Origin: a bacterium OL-1
GTDB taxonomy: Bacteria; Actinomycetota; Coriobacteriia; Coriobacteriales; Atopobiaceae
Assembly: GCA_000752675.2 (NCBI GenBank)
Contig: LM994625.1
Location: forward strand, 489 to 48,494
Direction of reading: 5' to 3'
Length of the DNA: 48,006 nucleotides
The translations under genes and the position numbers were made by a program. The notes under the pieces were generated by a model. The model ran no database searches. It saw nothing but the letters and a program-made list of their open reading frames with translations, and was not told the origin of the DNA. Position 1 is the stretch's first letter, and each line of letters starts with the position of its first letter. Of the stretch, positions 37,249-45,577 are shown in pieces.

Positions 37249-37405
37249 TCCGCGTCAGAGACGTCGACGAAGGAGAGAAGGGAGGCAGCCCAAGTCCTGA
37301 GAGGACGGGTCGAAGCCCCCGACGGGATACCGGGAACCCAAAATGTCCTTCTCGTACGATCCAGCTACAGAAGCCTGCCCGCGATCAAGAAAACGGCAGT
37401 GAAAA

Positions 37406-37434
37406 TGAGACAAAGGGACTGCCACTTTGTCTCA
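37406..37434. repeat. 29-nt palindrome, copy 2
   Basis: It has the same arms TGAGACAAAG as copy 1, with one mismatched pair near the centre (GGACTGCCA). It directly follows the glutamine synthetase terminator. Confidence 0.85.
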
Positions 37435-37436
37435 CG

Positions 37437-37469
37437 AAAAAGGCGCCCACCGGGTTTCCGGCGGGCGCC
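37437..37469 (-). terminator. terminator of the glutamine synthetase gene
   Basis: A 12-bp stem with one mismatch (GGCGCCCGCCGG with CCGGTGGGCGCC) and AAAC loop is followed on the minus strand by five T. It is a strong intrinsic terminator 38 bases past the stop. Confidence 0.9.
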
Positions 37470-37507
37470 GCAATGCGCAATGCAGCTCTCGGCGAGAAGC
37501 CCTCGGC

Positions 37508-38848
37508 CTACACGCCGCCGTAGTAGTGGACGCGCTCCCAGTCGGTGACGGTAGTGCAGAACTCCTCCCACTCGCGGCGCTTGCTCTCCAGGAGGTAGTT
37601 GAAGATGTGCTCGCCCAGCGTCTCTCGCATGAGCTCTGACTCCTCGAAGCGATCGACCGCCTCGCCCAGCGTGCGCGGCAGACGCTCGATGCCCTTGGCG
37701 GCAAGCTCGCGCTCGCTCTGCGAGAAGGTGTCGACCGTGGCCTCCTCGGGAAGCACAAGCTCGTCCTCGATGCCTTTGAGGCCCGCAGCCAGCGTGACGG
37801 CCAGCGCAAGGTACGGGTTGGCGGTGTTGTCGGCGCTGCGCAGCTCGACGCGCGTTGCCACGTGCTTGCCGGGCTTGTGCGTAGGAACGCGCACCAGCGC
37901 AGAGCGGTTCTTGCGCCCCCACGTGGCGTAGTTGGGGACCTCGCCGGAGGTGATAAAGCGCTTGTACGAGTTCACCGTGGGGTTGGTGACCAGCGTGAAC
38001 TCGGGCGCGTAGCGGAGAAGGCCCGCCACAAAGTGCTGCGCCAGCTCGGAGAGGTGCGCGGGGTGCTCGGTCTTGGGCGCCCAGAAGAGGTTCTCGCCGT
38101 CGTGGTCGAAGAGCGAGAGGTACAGGAACATGGCGGAGCCCGGCGCATCCGAGAGGGGCTTGGGCATGAACGACGCAAACAGCCCCTCGGCCGCAGCCTC
38201 CTGCTTGATGACCAGGCGAGAAGACATGATGTTATCGGCGCAGCTCACGGCCTCGGTGAAGCGCAGCTCAATGACGTTCTGCGACGGGCCGCCGCCATGG
38301 AAGGAGTACTGCACGGGGACGGACATCTTCTCGAGCGTGAGCGTGGTCTGGCGGCGCAGGTCGTTGGCCACGTCGCTCGGCGTGAGGTCGAAGTAGCCGG
38401 CGGTGTCGAGAGGCACGGGGTCCACATCGTTGTCGAAGTAGAAGTACTCGAGTTTGGGACCAACGTTGAAGACGTAGCCCTCGTGGTCCGCACGCTCGAA
38501 GACGCGCTCGAGGCAGCCGCGCGGGTCGCCGGCAAACGGCTCGCGCGAAGGCGTGCAGATGTTGCAGAACACACGCGCCACGCCGCTCTCCGTGGGGCGC
38601 CAAGGCAGAAGCTGGAACGTCTCGGCATCGGGGAAGGCGAGCATGTCCGACTCCTCGAGGCGAGCAAAGCCGTCAATCGACGAGCCGTCGAAGCCAATAC
38701 CCTCTTCGAACGCCTCCTCGAGCTCCTCCGGCGAGATCGCGAACGACTTCAGCGTGCCCAGCACGTCTGTGAACCACAGGCGCACAAAGCGAATGTCACG
38801 CTCCTCAACGGTGCGTAGAACGAAATCAATGTCCTTCTCGGTGCTCAT
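37508..38848 (-). CDS. glutamine synthetase-like protein with altered metal and substrate ligands
   Basis: The 446 residues match the length of type I glutamine synthetase, which makes glutamine from glutamate, ammonia and ATP. Intact: DGSSIDGF, SFMPKPL, NPTVNSYKR, NRSALVRVP and ELRSADNTANPYLALAVTLAAGL. Altered: the usual GPE-x-E of the active site is GPKLEYFYF; HHEVAPGQHE is FHGGGPSQNVIE; GSGMHCHQSL is GSAMFLYLSL, so a conserved His is Phe. It may be an active but divergent enzyme, a gamma-glutamyl ligase for another amine, or a regulatory paralogue. AGGAGACCC precedes the ATG. It is monocistronic. Confidence 0.85.
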   Translation of the reverse strand: MSTEKDIDFVLRTVEERDIRFVRLWFTDVLGTLKSFAISPEELEEAFEEGIGFDGSSIDGFARLEESDMLAFPDAETFQLLPWRPTESGVARVFCNICTPSREPFAGDPRGCLERVFERADHEGYVFNVGPKLEYFYFDNDVDPVPLDTAGYFDLTPSDVANDLRRQTTLTLEKMSVPVQYSFHGGGPSQNVIELRFTEAVSCADNIMSSRLVIKQEAAAEGLFASFMPKPLSDAPGSAMFLYLSLFDHDGENLFWAPKTEHPAHLSELAQHFVAGLLRYAPEFTLVTNPTVNSYKRFITSGEVPNYATWGRKNRSALVRVPTHKPGKHVATRVELRSADNTANPYLALAVTLAAGLKGIEDELVLPEEATVDTFSQSERELAAKGIERLPRTLGEAVDRFEESELMRETLGEHIFNYLLESKRREWEEFCTTVTDWERVHYYGGV

Positions 38849-38999
38849 GGGTCTCCTCCCGACGGCACGGGCGCAGGTACTTCTCAATCACTTCTACGTT
38901 CCCACAACCGTATTTCGTGCCTGTTTCCACCTTCCCATCGGAGGGAATTATGACGTGGGAGACATGTTGGGGCAACCACAGCGGCCCCTATTTGGCGAA

Positions 39000-39215
39000 C
39001 TATCCAGCGTTGGGGTGCGCGGGCTTGTCGAGCGCCTCGTTGGCACGGCGGAGCATGTCGTCAGCGGCACGGCAGTGCCCGCCGGTGTAGCGCGCCGTGC
39101 AGCCGGCATCACCACAGGTGCTGCACTCGCTTGTCTCACCACGGGCAATCGAGCGCACGCACAGCGCCACCACTGCGGCCACCGCAAGGACAATGACAAC
39201 ATCAAGGGGATTCAT
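39000..39215 (-). CDS. small Cys-rich membrane protein, FeoB-associated type
   Basis: This 71-residue protein has one N-terminal membrane helix (NPLDVVIVLAVAAVVALCV) and a short tail with ECSTCGDAGCTARYTGGHC. The CxxC-x3-C-x7-C spacing resembles FeoB-associated Cys-rich proteins linked to ferrous iron uptake. No feo genes are adjacent. The ATG at 39215 follows GAGGGAGG. Confidence 0.7.
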   Translation of the reverse strand: MNPLDVVIVLAVAAVVALCVRSIARGETSECSTCGDAGCTARYTGGHCRAADDMLRRANEALDKPAHPNAG

Positions 39216-39328
39216 AGCTGCCTCCCTCATGCAAGCTTCAAGTTAACCTATGTCAACTATACCCTTTTGCGTCATACTATCCACAGGTGTGCGGAAGCGC
39301 ACGAAAAAGCCCAAGAGAAGGGAAGCCC

Positions 39329-40093
39329 ATGGCTGACGACCAGAACATGCACCTCGTGATCATTCGTCACGGCGAGTCCGAGTGGAACAAGCTCAACCTC
39401 TTCACCGGTTGGACCGATGTCGACCTTACCGACACCGGCCGCGCGGAGGCGGCTGCCGGCGGCAAGGCACTGAAGGAGCAGGGCTTCGACTTTGACGTCT
39501 GCTACACCTCGCTGCTCAAGCGCGCCATCCACACGCTGAACATCGTCCTTGACCAGATGGACCGTGCGTGGCTGCCCGTCCACAAGACCTGGCGCCTCAA
39601 CGAGCGTCACTACGGCGCGCTCCAGGGCCTCAACAAGGCCAAGGCCGCCGAGGAGCACGGCGAGGAGCAGGTCCTCATCTGGCGCCGCTCCTTCGACGTC
39701 CAGCCGCCCGCGCTCACGCCCGGCGACGAGCGTGACCCGCACGTCCAGGCCATGTTCCGCGACGTGCCGCAGGAGGACCTCCCCTACACCGAGTGCCTGA
39801 AGGACACCATCGCCCGCGCGTGGCCGTACTTCAAGCAGGAGATCAAGCCGCAGCTCGAGAGCGGCAAGCGCGTTCTTATCGCCGCCCACGGCAACTCGCT
39901 GCGCGCCCTCGTGATGCAGCTTGAGCACCTCACCCCCGAGGAGATCCTCAAGGTCAACATTCCCACGGGCGTTCCTTGCTCCTACACCTTTGACAAGGAT
40001 TGGAACATCCTCGACAAGCACTACATCGGCGATCCCGCCACCATCGAGGCAAAGATCAACGCCGTTGCCAACCAGGGCAAGGCCAAGAAGTAA
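39329..40093 (+). CDS. gpmA: 2,3-bisphosphoglycerate-dependent phosphoglycerate mutase
   Basis: This 254-residue glycolytic enzyme interconverts 3- and 2-phosphoglycerate. LVIIRHGESEWN has the phosphohistidine, RLNERHYGALQGLNK is a GpmA-specific substrate loop, and AAHGNSLRALV has the second His. GAAGGGAAGCCC precedes the ATG at 39329; the upstream frame to 39287 lacks a site. Its own terminator follows. Confidence 0.97.
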   Translation: MADDQNMHLVIIRHGESEWNKLNLFTGWTDVDLTDTGRAEAAAGGKALKEQGFDFDVCYTSLLKRAIHTLNIVLDQMDRAWLPVHKTWRLNERHYGALQGLNKAKAAEEHGEEQVLIWRRSFDVQPPALTPGDERDPHVQAMFRDVPQEDLPYTECLKDTIARAWPYFKQEIKPQLESGKRVLIAAHGNSLRALVMQLEHLTPEEILKVNIPTGVPCSYTFDKDWNILDKHYIGDPATIEAKINAVANQGKAKK

Positions 40094-40118
40094 GTTGGGC
40101 TTTTAGTGCGGCCTAGTG

Positions 40119-40152
40119 TCCCCCGGCGGCTCTCGTCGCCGGGGGATTGTTT
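40119..40152 (+). terminator. terminator of gpmA
   Basis: CCCCCGGCG pairs with CGCCGGGGG and is followed by ATTGTTTG, 26 bases past the stop. Confidence 0.75.
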
Positions 40153-40162
40153 GTGCCGCGGA

Positions 40163-40195
40163 ATTGATTTACCGAGCAACGGGATTGATTTACCG
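40163..40195. repeat. short direct repeat
   Basis: ATTGATTTACCG occurs at 40163 and 40184, 21 bp apart, between gpmA and ilvE. GGGATT and AATCCC also flank the second copy. The 40200-40360 stretch shows nothing else. Confidence 0.5.
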
Positions 40196-40361
40196 GACAA
40201 CTTAATCCCGCGGACGAGAAGGGCGACCGTACCTCACCATGCAGTAACGGGAACAAATTCGACATTTTCGCGCCTAGGAACGCTGTTATCTATCGAGGTC
40301 GTACCCCACAGTGCTCAGACAGTCGGAATCGCGAGAAGGTAGGGACCACGCAGGGTCCCAG

Positions 40362-40390
40362 TGAGACAAAGGGACTGTCCCTTTGTCTCA
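40362..40390. repeat. 29-nt palindrome, copy 3
   Basis: This copy is identical over all 29 bases to copy 1. It lies 94 bases past the ilvE stop. Confidence 0.9.
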
Positions 40391-40402
40391 TCGATACGCC
40401 GA

Positions 40403-40461
40403 AGGCCGGTTTCCGGAGAGAAGTTACGCTCAGCAGCGCACTTCTCGTAGGAAACCGGCCT
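40403..40461 (-). terminator. long hairpin downstream of ilvE
   Basis: Perfect 12-bp arms AGGCCGGTTTCC / GGAAACCGGCCT continue inward with GAAGT/ACTTC pairing. No T-run follows, so it may protect the 3' end rather than terminate. Confidence 0.5.
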
Positions 40462-40483
40462 CCGGCCTACACGTACCTAGTGA

Positions 40484-41521
40484 CTAGCAGATCTTGTGAA
40501 CCCACCCAAACTGGTCCTCGATCTCGCCGGACTGAATGCCGGTGAGCGTCTCGCGCAGCTTCTTCATGACGGGACCAACGTTCTCCATGCCGCTCTTGAA
40601 GACGTAGTGGACGTCGTCGTTGTCGACCTCGCCCACGGGCGAGATGACGGCAGCGGTGCCGCACATACCGGCCTCGACGAACTCGTTGTCCAGAATCTCC
40701 TGGAACTTGACGGGGCGCTGCTCGACCTTCATGCCCAGCATCTTCTCGGCCACGTCGACCAGCGAGCGGCGCGTGACGGAAGGCAGGATGGAGTCGGTGA
40801 AGGACTGCGGCACGACGAGGGTGCCGTCCTCCTTAACAAAGAGGATGTTGGCGCCGCCGGACTCCTCAACGTAGGTGCGGGTCTTGGGGTCGAGGAACAT
40901 GTTGTCCGCGTAGCCCTTGCTGTGCGCCTCGACGCTGGGATAGAGGCTCATGGCGTAGTTGAGGCCGGCCTTGATGTTGCCGGTGCCGTGGGGTGCCGCG
41001 CGGTCGAACTTGGAGACCTGCAGCTTGACGGGCTTGACGCCGCCCTTGTAGTACGGGCCAACGGGCGTCACGAGGATGCGGAACTGGTACTCGTCGGCAG
41101 GCTTCACGCCAATGACGTCACCGGTCGCGAACATGAGCGGGCGGATGTAGAGGGTAGCGCCAGAGCCAAAGGGCGGGACGTAGGCGGCGTTCGCCTTGAC
41201 GACCTCCTCGACGGCCTTCACGAAGCGATCCTTGGGGAACGGCGGCATGCAGATGCGCTTCGCGGAGTTGTACATGCGCTCAGCGTTCTGATCCGGGCGG
41301 AAGCAAACGATGTCGCCATTCCTGGTAGTGTAGGCCTTGAGGCCCTCGAAGACCTCCTGGCAGTAGTGGAGAAGCCCTGCGCACTCGGAGAGCGTGACGG
41401 TGTGGTCGGGCGTGAGCGTGCCCTCGTCCCAGGCGCCGTCCTTGTAGTTCGAGACGTAGCTGTAGTCGGTATGCATGTAGGCAAAACCGAGGCTACCCCA
41501 GTCGATGTCCTTCTTCTCCAT
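40484..41521 (-). CDS. ilvE: branched-chain amino-acid aminotransferase
   Basis: This 345-residue class IV PLP aminotransferase performs the last step of Leu, Ile and Val synthesis or the first of their breakdown. QEVFEGLKAY, YIRPLMFATGD, GTGNIKAGLNYAMSL with the PLP Lys, and VEESGGANILFV are family motifs of the BCAT type. The ATG at 41521 follows AGAGGGGAA. The gene lies downstream of niaR, but palindrome copy 4 and 134 bases of spacer separate them, so co-transcription is uncertain. Confidence 0.95.
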   Translation of the reverse strand: MEKKDIDWGSLGFAYMHTDYSYVSNYKDGAWDEGTLTPDHTVTLSECAGLLHYCQEVFEGLKAYTTRNGDIVCFRPDQNAERMYNSAKRICMPPFPKDRFVKAVEEVVKANAAYVPPFGSGATLYIRPLMFATGDVIGVKPADEYQFRILVTPVGPYYKGGVKPVKLQVSKFDRAAPHGTGNIKAGLNYAMSLYPSVEAHSKGYADNMFLDPKTRTYVEESGGANILFVKEDGTLVVPQSFTDSILPSVTRRSLVDVAEKMLGMKVEQRPVKFQEILDNEFVEAGMCGTAAVISPVGEVDNDDVHYVFKSGMENVGPVMKKLRETLTGIQSGEIEDQFGWVHKIC

Positions 41522-41654
41522 TGGTATTCCCCTCTCATCCGTATCGCGCGCAGGCGCGAGCGTGCGTTCAACCAGATTAGGACGCTGAAACCAGCTGGTC
41601 GCAATCATTGCGGAGCTTGTAACAAAGCCAACAGAGGACCAACACGGCGTGGAA

Positions 41655-41683
41655 TGAGACAAGGGGAAACTCCCTTTGTCTCA
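41655..41683. repeat. 29-nt palindrome, copy 4
   Basis: TGAGACAA-GGGG and its near-complement flank an AAACT centre. The right-hand TCA is the TGA stop of niaR on the minus strand, as in copy 1. Confidence 0.85.
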
Positions 41684-42211
41684 CTCCACGGTTTCGTACG
41701 GCAGACGGTCCACCAGGTAGCCACGCTTGGCAAGCGCCGCGCCAATCTCGTCCAACGCCTCCTCGGACGGGGCGCTCACGTGGTGGAAGTGGTACCCGGA
41801 GGTCACGCGCGAGAGGGGCGTCGACCTGCTCGACGCAATGTCGGCCAGATAGCGCTCCACGTCGCGCCGGCTGGAGACGTTGAGAGGCACAGAGATGACC
41901 CCGTACGTGCGATGGTTCACCACCACGTCCTCCACGGTGCCGCCCCGGTCAACGATAAGGTTGAGTTCGTCTTCTATCTGATCCTCGGTGTGGTGCACCT
42001 TGAAGATGCGCCGTGGCATGGTGTGCCGACGCAGCACGTAGCCACGGTGCGTGGACTCCAGCTCGACGCCGCTGCGCCTGAGGAGCGCCACGTCCTGCAC
42101 GATGACCTGCCGGCTCACGCCAAGCTCGCGCGCCAGCTGGCCACCAGAAATGGGCTCCCCGGCATCGCCGAGGCGCGCCACGATCTTTGCCCTGCGATCT
42201 TCTCCGCTCAT
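41681..42211 (-). CDS. niaR: NAD biosynthesis repressor NiaR
   Basis: This 176-residue protein has an N-terminal HTH (ISGGQLARELGVSRQVIVQDV) and a C-terminal 3H domain named for its conserved His (FKVHHTEDQIEDELN, VVVNHRTYGVISV, GYHFHHVSAP), which bind metal and probably nicotinic acid. NiaR represses NAD synthesis or niacin uptake when niacin is present. GAGGTGC precedes the ATG. It lies 10 bases past nadC, closing the nadA-nadB-nadC-niaR operon, so it regulates itself. The stop codon is inside palindrome copy 4. Confidence 0.94.
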   Translation of the reverse strand: MSGEDRRAKIVARLGDAGEPISGGQLARELGVSRQVIVQDVALLRRSGVELESTHRGYVLRRHTMPRRIFKVHHTEDQIEDELNLIVDRGGTVEDVVVNHRTYGVISVPLNVSSRRDVERYLADIASSRSTPLSRVTSGYHFHHVSAPSEEALDEIGAALAKRGYLVDRLPYETVE

Positions 42212-42221
42212 GCACCTCAGC

Positions 42222-43085
42222 CTAGCATGGATTCGAAGTCACGGTGAGGTGCTTGAGCGAGAGGTCGAGGATGGGCGCGGAGTGGGTGATCGCGCCGGAA
42301 GAGACGTAGTCCACGCCCAGGTCGGCGAGACGGGCGGCGCTCTCCATCGTGACGTTGCCCGAGACCTCCACCTCTGCCGCACCGTCAATCACGCGGATGG
42401 CCTCGCGCATGGCATCCAGGTCCATGTTGTCGAGCATGATGATGTCGGCGCCGGCGTCGACGGCCTCTTTGACCTGCTCGATCGTCTCGACCTCAACCTC
42501 GATCTTGCGCACGAAAGGCGCGTAGGCGCGCGCGGCGGCAACGGCCTTGGCAACACCGCCGGCGGCGTCGATGTGGTTGTCCTTGAGAAGCACGCCGTCG
42601 GAGAGGTTGTAGCGGTGGTTGCCCGCGCCGCCCACGCGGACGGCCTCCTTCTCGAAGACGCGCATGTTGGGGCAGGTCTTGCGCGTGTCCACCAGCCGCG
42701 TGCGCGTGCCGGCAAAGAGCGCGGACATGCGGCGCGCCGCCGTGGCGATGCCGCTCATGCGCTGCAGGTAGTTGAGCGCCACCCGCTCGCCCGAGAGAAG
42801 CGCCCGCACGTGGGCGCGTACGCAGCCAAGGTCCTGGCCGGCGGTGACGTCGGCCCCCTCCTCGACCGAGAACTCGCAGGTGGCCGTGGGGTCAAGCAGC
42901 TCGAAGGTACGTGCGAACACGTCCAGCCCGCAGATGACGCCGTCCTCCTTGGCAATGAGGCGCACCTCGCCCGTGGCGTTCTCGCCAATCACCGACGCCG
43001 TGGTTACGTCCTCGCTGGTGATATCCTCGCGCAGCGCCGAGAGAATCAGTGGCTCTGCCTGCAACTTTAGTGTCACCGAGTTCAT
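42222..43085 (-). CDS. nadC: nicotinate-nucleotide pyrophosphorylase
   Basis: This 287-residue enzyme converts quinolinate and PRPP to nicotinate mononucleotide, the third step of de novo NAD synthesis. EDITSEDVTT, ALNYLQRMSGIAT, DTRKTCPNMRVFEKEAVRVGG, and the KDNHI and EVEVE segments are the substrate and PRPP contacts. Its ATG at 43085 overlaps the nadB stop as ATGA, so translation is coupled. A longer frame to 43340 is antisense noise over nadB. Confidence 0.96.
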   Translation of the reverse strand: MNSVTLKLQAEPLILSALREDITSEDVTTASVIGENATGEVRLIAKEDGVICGLDVFARTFELLDPTATCEFSVEEGADVTAGQDLGCVRAHVRALLSGERVALNYLQRMSGIATAARRMSALFAGTRTRLVDTRKTCPNMRVFEKEAVRVGGAGNHRYNLSDGVLLKDNHIDAAGGVAKAVAAARAYAPFVRKIEVEVETIEQVKEAVDAGADIIMLDNMDLDAMREAIRVIDGAAEVEVSGNVTMESAARLADLGVDYVSSGAITHSAPILDLSLKHLTVTSNPC

Positions 43086-44332
43086 GCGGCATGCCTTTCT
43101 CGTACGATGTCGCGCGCGGCAAGCCGAGAGAAGACGAGGCTCTCGAGAAGCGAGTTGCTCGCCAGGCGGTTGGCGCCGTGCACGCCGTTGCAGCTTGTCT
43201 CGCCCGCCGCGTAGAGATGCGGCAGGCTGGTCTGAGAGTTTGCGCCCACGTGGATGCCGCCCATGAGGTAGTGCTGCGCGGGCACCACGGGGATGGGCTC
43301 GCGACGGATGTCGTAGCCTTCCTCCAGGCAGCGCTGCCAAATGTGGGCAAAGTGCCCACAGATGACGTCCTCGGGCACGCGCTCGAACGAGAGGCGCACG
43401 TAGCGCGAGCCCTCGCGCTCCATCTGGTCGTAGATGGCCTTCGAGACCACGTCGCGCGGCTGGAGCTCGTCGCAGAAGCGCTCACCGGCGGCGTTGAGCA
43501 GGATGGCACCCTCGCCGCGGCAGCTCTCGGAGATGAGGAAGGCGCGCCCGGGCTTCTCGGTGTAGAGCGACGTGGGGTGAATCTGCACGTAGTCCATGTG
43601 GTCGAGCGCCACGCCGTGCGCCGCCGCTACGCGGCAGCCGTCGCCCGTGAGGCACGGGAAGTTGGTCGAACGCTCGTAGAGGCCGCCGATGCCGCCCGTG
43701 GCGAGAATGACGTCGCGTGCGCGCAGCTCAAGGCGCCGGCCGCACGCGTCGTGCGCCACAATGCCCACGCAGAAGCCGTTCTCGACGAGAAGATCGTCCA
43801 TGCACACGTGCTCGTGGATCTCCACGTTGGCAAGACGCCGCACCTGCGCGAGCAGCTTGGTGGTGATCTCCTTGCCCGTGACGTCGGCGTGGTGGAGGAT
43901 GCGCGGGCGCGAATGGGCGCCCTCGCGGGTGTAGTCGAAGCCGCCCTCAGGCGTGCGGTCAAAGTCGACACCCAGGCGCACCAGGTCGCGGATCACGTCG
44001 CGGCTCGACCAGATCATGGTGTCCACGCTCTGCGCGCGGCACTCGCCGTGACCGGCGCGCATGGTGTCGTCGAACCAGGAGTCGTAGTCGTCGGGGTCGC
44101 GCATCACGCAGATGCCGCCCTGCGCGAGCATGGAGTCGCAGCTCTCCAGGTCCTCCTTGCAGATCATGGTCACGCGCAAGCCGCGCGGCAGGTTGAGCGC
44201 CGAGTAGAGCCCTGCCACGCCGCAGCCCACGATAACGACGTCGCTCGTGAGCGCTCGCGGCTGCGCTGCCGCGGCCTTCTCGCCTGACTGGGCAGGCCTT
44301 TCCACTGTGGCAGTTGGTGCCATGCCGCTCAT
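43082..44332 (-). CDS. nadB: L-aspartate oxidase, short form
   Basis: This 416-residue FAD enzyme oxidises aspartate to iminoaspartate, which NadA uses. SDVVIVGCGVAGLYSALNL is the FAD dinucleotide fold; SMLAQGGI, SRPRILHHADVTG, VQIHPTSLY, SCRGEGAILLN and GVHGANRLASNSLLE are catalytic and FAD contacts. It stops after the FAD/capping region, lacking the C-terminal helical domain of the ~540-residue E. coli type. ATG 44332 overlaps the nadA stop as ATGA; ATG 44323 with GGGGAG upstream is an equal alternative. Confidence 0.94.
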   Translation of the reverse strand: MSGMAPTATVERPAQSGEKAAAAQPRALTSDVVIVGCGVAGLYSALNLPRGLRVTMICKEDLESCDSMLAQGGICVMRDPDDYDSWFDDTMRAGHGECRAQSVDTMIWSSRDVIRDLVRLGVDFDRTPEGGFDYTREGAHSRPRILHHADVTGKEITTKLLAQVRRLANVEIHEHVCMDDLLVENGFCVGIVAHDACGRRLELRARDVILATGGIGGLYERSTNFPCLTGDGCRVAAAHGVALDHMDYVQIHPTSLYTEKPGRAFLISESCRGEGAILLNAAGERFCDELQPRDVVSKAIYDQMEREGSRYVRLSFERVPEDVICGHFAHIWQRCLEEGYDIRREPIPVVPAQHYLMGGIHVGANSQTSLPHLYAAGETSCNGVHGANRLASNSLLESLVFSRLAARDIVRERHAA

Positions 44333-45267
44333 CTCCCCGCCAGCTCGAGCATGCGCTCGAGCGGCTCGACTGCGCGCTGCGGCTCTGCAGGCAGCGCGAC
44401 CTCCCCCGTCATGTTCTCCAGGCAGGCCAGGAGCTTCTCGGGCGTAACCATTGCCATGTTGGGGCACGCGGGCGCGGGCTCGGGGAAGTAGATGCGCTTG
44501 CCTTGGCCCTCAGTGCGGCGCTCAATCTGGTCCGCGACGCCCACCACCGTGAGCACGATGAACTCGCGCTCCTCGCCCGTGGCGACGCGCTCGATGATCT
44601 GCTTGGTGGAGCCGATGAAGTCCGCCTCGTCGAGCACCTCGCGCGTGCACTCGGGGTGCGCCAGGATCAGGGCGTCCGGGTGCGCCAGCTCCAGCGCCTC
44701 GACCTGCGCGAGGCCGATCTTGTTGTGCGTGGGGCAGTAGCCGCGGTTCAAGATTACGTGCTTCTCGGGCACCTGCTCGGCAACGTATCGACCAAGGTTC
44801 ATGTCGGGAATGAAGAGGATGTTCTTCTCGGGCAGCTCGAGCACCACTTTGATGGCGTTCGAGGAGGTCACGCAGACGTCCGCCCAGCGCTTGACCTCGG
44901 CCGTGGTGTTCACATAGGCAACGACAGCAAGGTCGGGGACCTCGGCGCGCACGCGGTCCACGTCCTCCTGACGCACCATGTGTGCCATGGGGCAATCCGC
45001 GGCGGGCTCCGGCATGAGGACGCGACGCGCGGGGTTGAGGAGCTTCACGCTCTCGGCCATGAACGAGACACCGCACAGTACGATGATCGGGGCATCGAGG
45101 GTCTTGGCAAGGCGAGCCAGGTAGAACGAGTCACCCACGTAGTCCGCGAGACGCTGGGTCTCGGCGGGAACGTAGTAGTGCGCAAGAACCACGGCGTCCC
45201 TCTCGCGTTTGAGCCGCTCGACCTTCTCGGCGAGCGCTTCCCTGCGCCCAGTTTGGTCTTCCTCCAC
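44329..45267 (-). CDS. nadA: quinolinate synthase
   Basis: This 312-residue iron-sulfur enzyme joins iminoaspartate with dihydroxyacetone phosphate to form quinolinate. VVLAHYYVPAETQRLADYVGDSF is the N-terminal substrate region. Cys candidates for the [4Fe-4S] cluster are in VLCGVSFMAES, RWADVCVTSSNA and PAPACPNMAM. The start is GTG 45267, 4 bases after GGGGAG; the upstream open frame passes through the promoter. It is first gene of the NAD operon under the 45305-45339 operator. Confidence 0.95.
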   Translation of the reverse strand: MEEDQTGRREALAEKVERLKRERDAVVLAHYYVPAETQRLADYVGDSFYLARLAKTLDAPIIVLCGVSFMAESVKLLNPARRVLMPEPAADCPMAHMVRQEDVDRVRAEVPDLAVVAYVNTTAEVKRWADVCVTSSNAIKVVLELPEKNILFIPDMNLGRYVAEQVPEKHVILNRGYCPTHNKIGLAQVEALELAHPDALILAHPECTREVLDEADFIGSTKQIIERVATGEEREFIVLTVVGVADQIERRTEGQGKRIYFPEPAPACPNMAMVTPEKLLACLENMTGEVALPAEPQRAVEPLERMLELAGR

Positions 45268-45304
45268 GATGCTCCCCTTTGGTTGGCATGGCCACTGGGG
45301 CGAC

Positions 45305-45339
45305 AGTATGGCACTCTGTCTTGCCATCTGACAAGACAG
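45305..45339 (-). promoter_or_regulatory. nad operon promoter with palindromic operator (probable NiaR site)
   Basis: CTGTCTTG and CAAGACAG (45316-45339) are perfect 8-bp inverted arms 8 bases apart. On the minus strand TTGTCA (45334-45329) and CATACT (45310-45305) form a promoter with an 18-bp spacer that overlaps the palindrome. TGTC/GACA half sites and the presence of niaR in the operon make it the likely autoregulatory site. Confidence 0.7.
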
Positions 45340-45435
45340 TTCTTGAAAGCACATAACGGTAGGCGCAAGCCCCAGGAAACGTCCTTGTCTCCTGGATGCG
45401 CACGAAGGGCTCCTTTGCCCGCTCTTTACAAGAGC

Positions 45436-45510
45436 TCGGATACGGACACCGGCTTGATTCCGGTGAGAGAACTTCGCAGATACGGCTGCACGAGTGCACA
45501 AGTCGCCTGA
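45436..45510 (+). pseudogene. possible remnant of an AbiEi-type antitoxin N-terminal domain
   Basis: The frame reads DTGLIPVRELRRYGCTSAQV and then stops at TGA; beyond the stop it continues LVLRNPLALDTTTPAYG. This recalls the small winged helix at the start of AbiEi-like antitoxins (I-x2-x-eL-x3-G-x-S-x2-q-x3-L-v-x2-G-x-L). There is no start site and no toxin gene. It borders repeat locus F. Chance resemblance is quite possible. Confidence 0.22.
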
Positions 45511-45577
45511 TTGGTACTCAGAAATCCATTGGCACTAGATACAACGACTCCGGCATATGGGCGGCGCGTCGCCCCAC

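Noticed and set aside
44314-45510. Long + strand frame antisense to nadA
   Set aside because: NadA motifs and the operon junctions are on the minus strand; only the last ~25 codons, outside nadA, are noted as a possible remnant.
45427-45510. tRNA gene upstream of nadA
   Set aside because: GATTCCGGT-like bases suggested a T-arm, but no acceptor stem or anticodon arm can be drawn.
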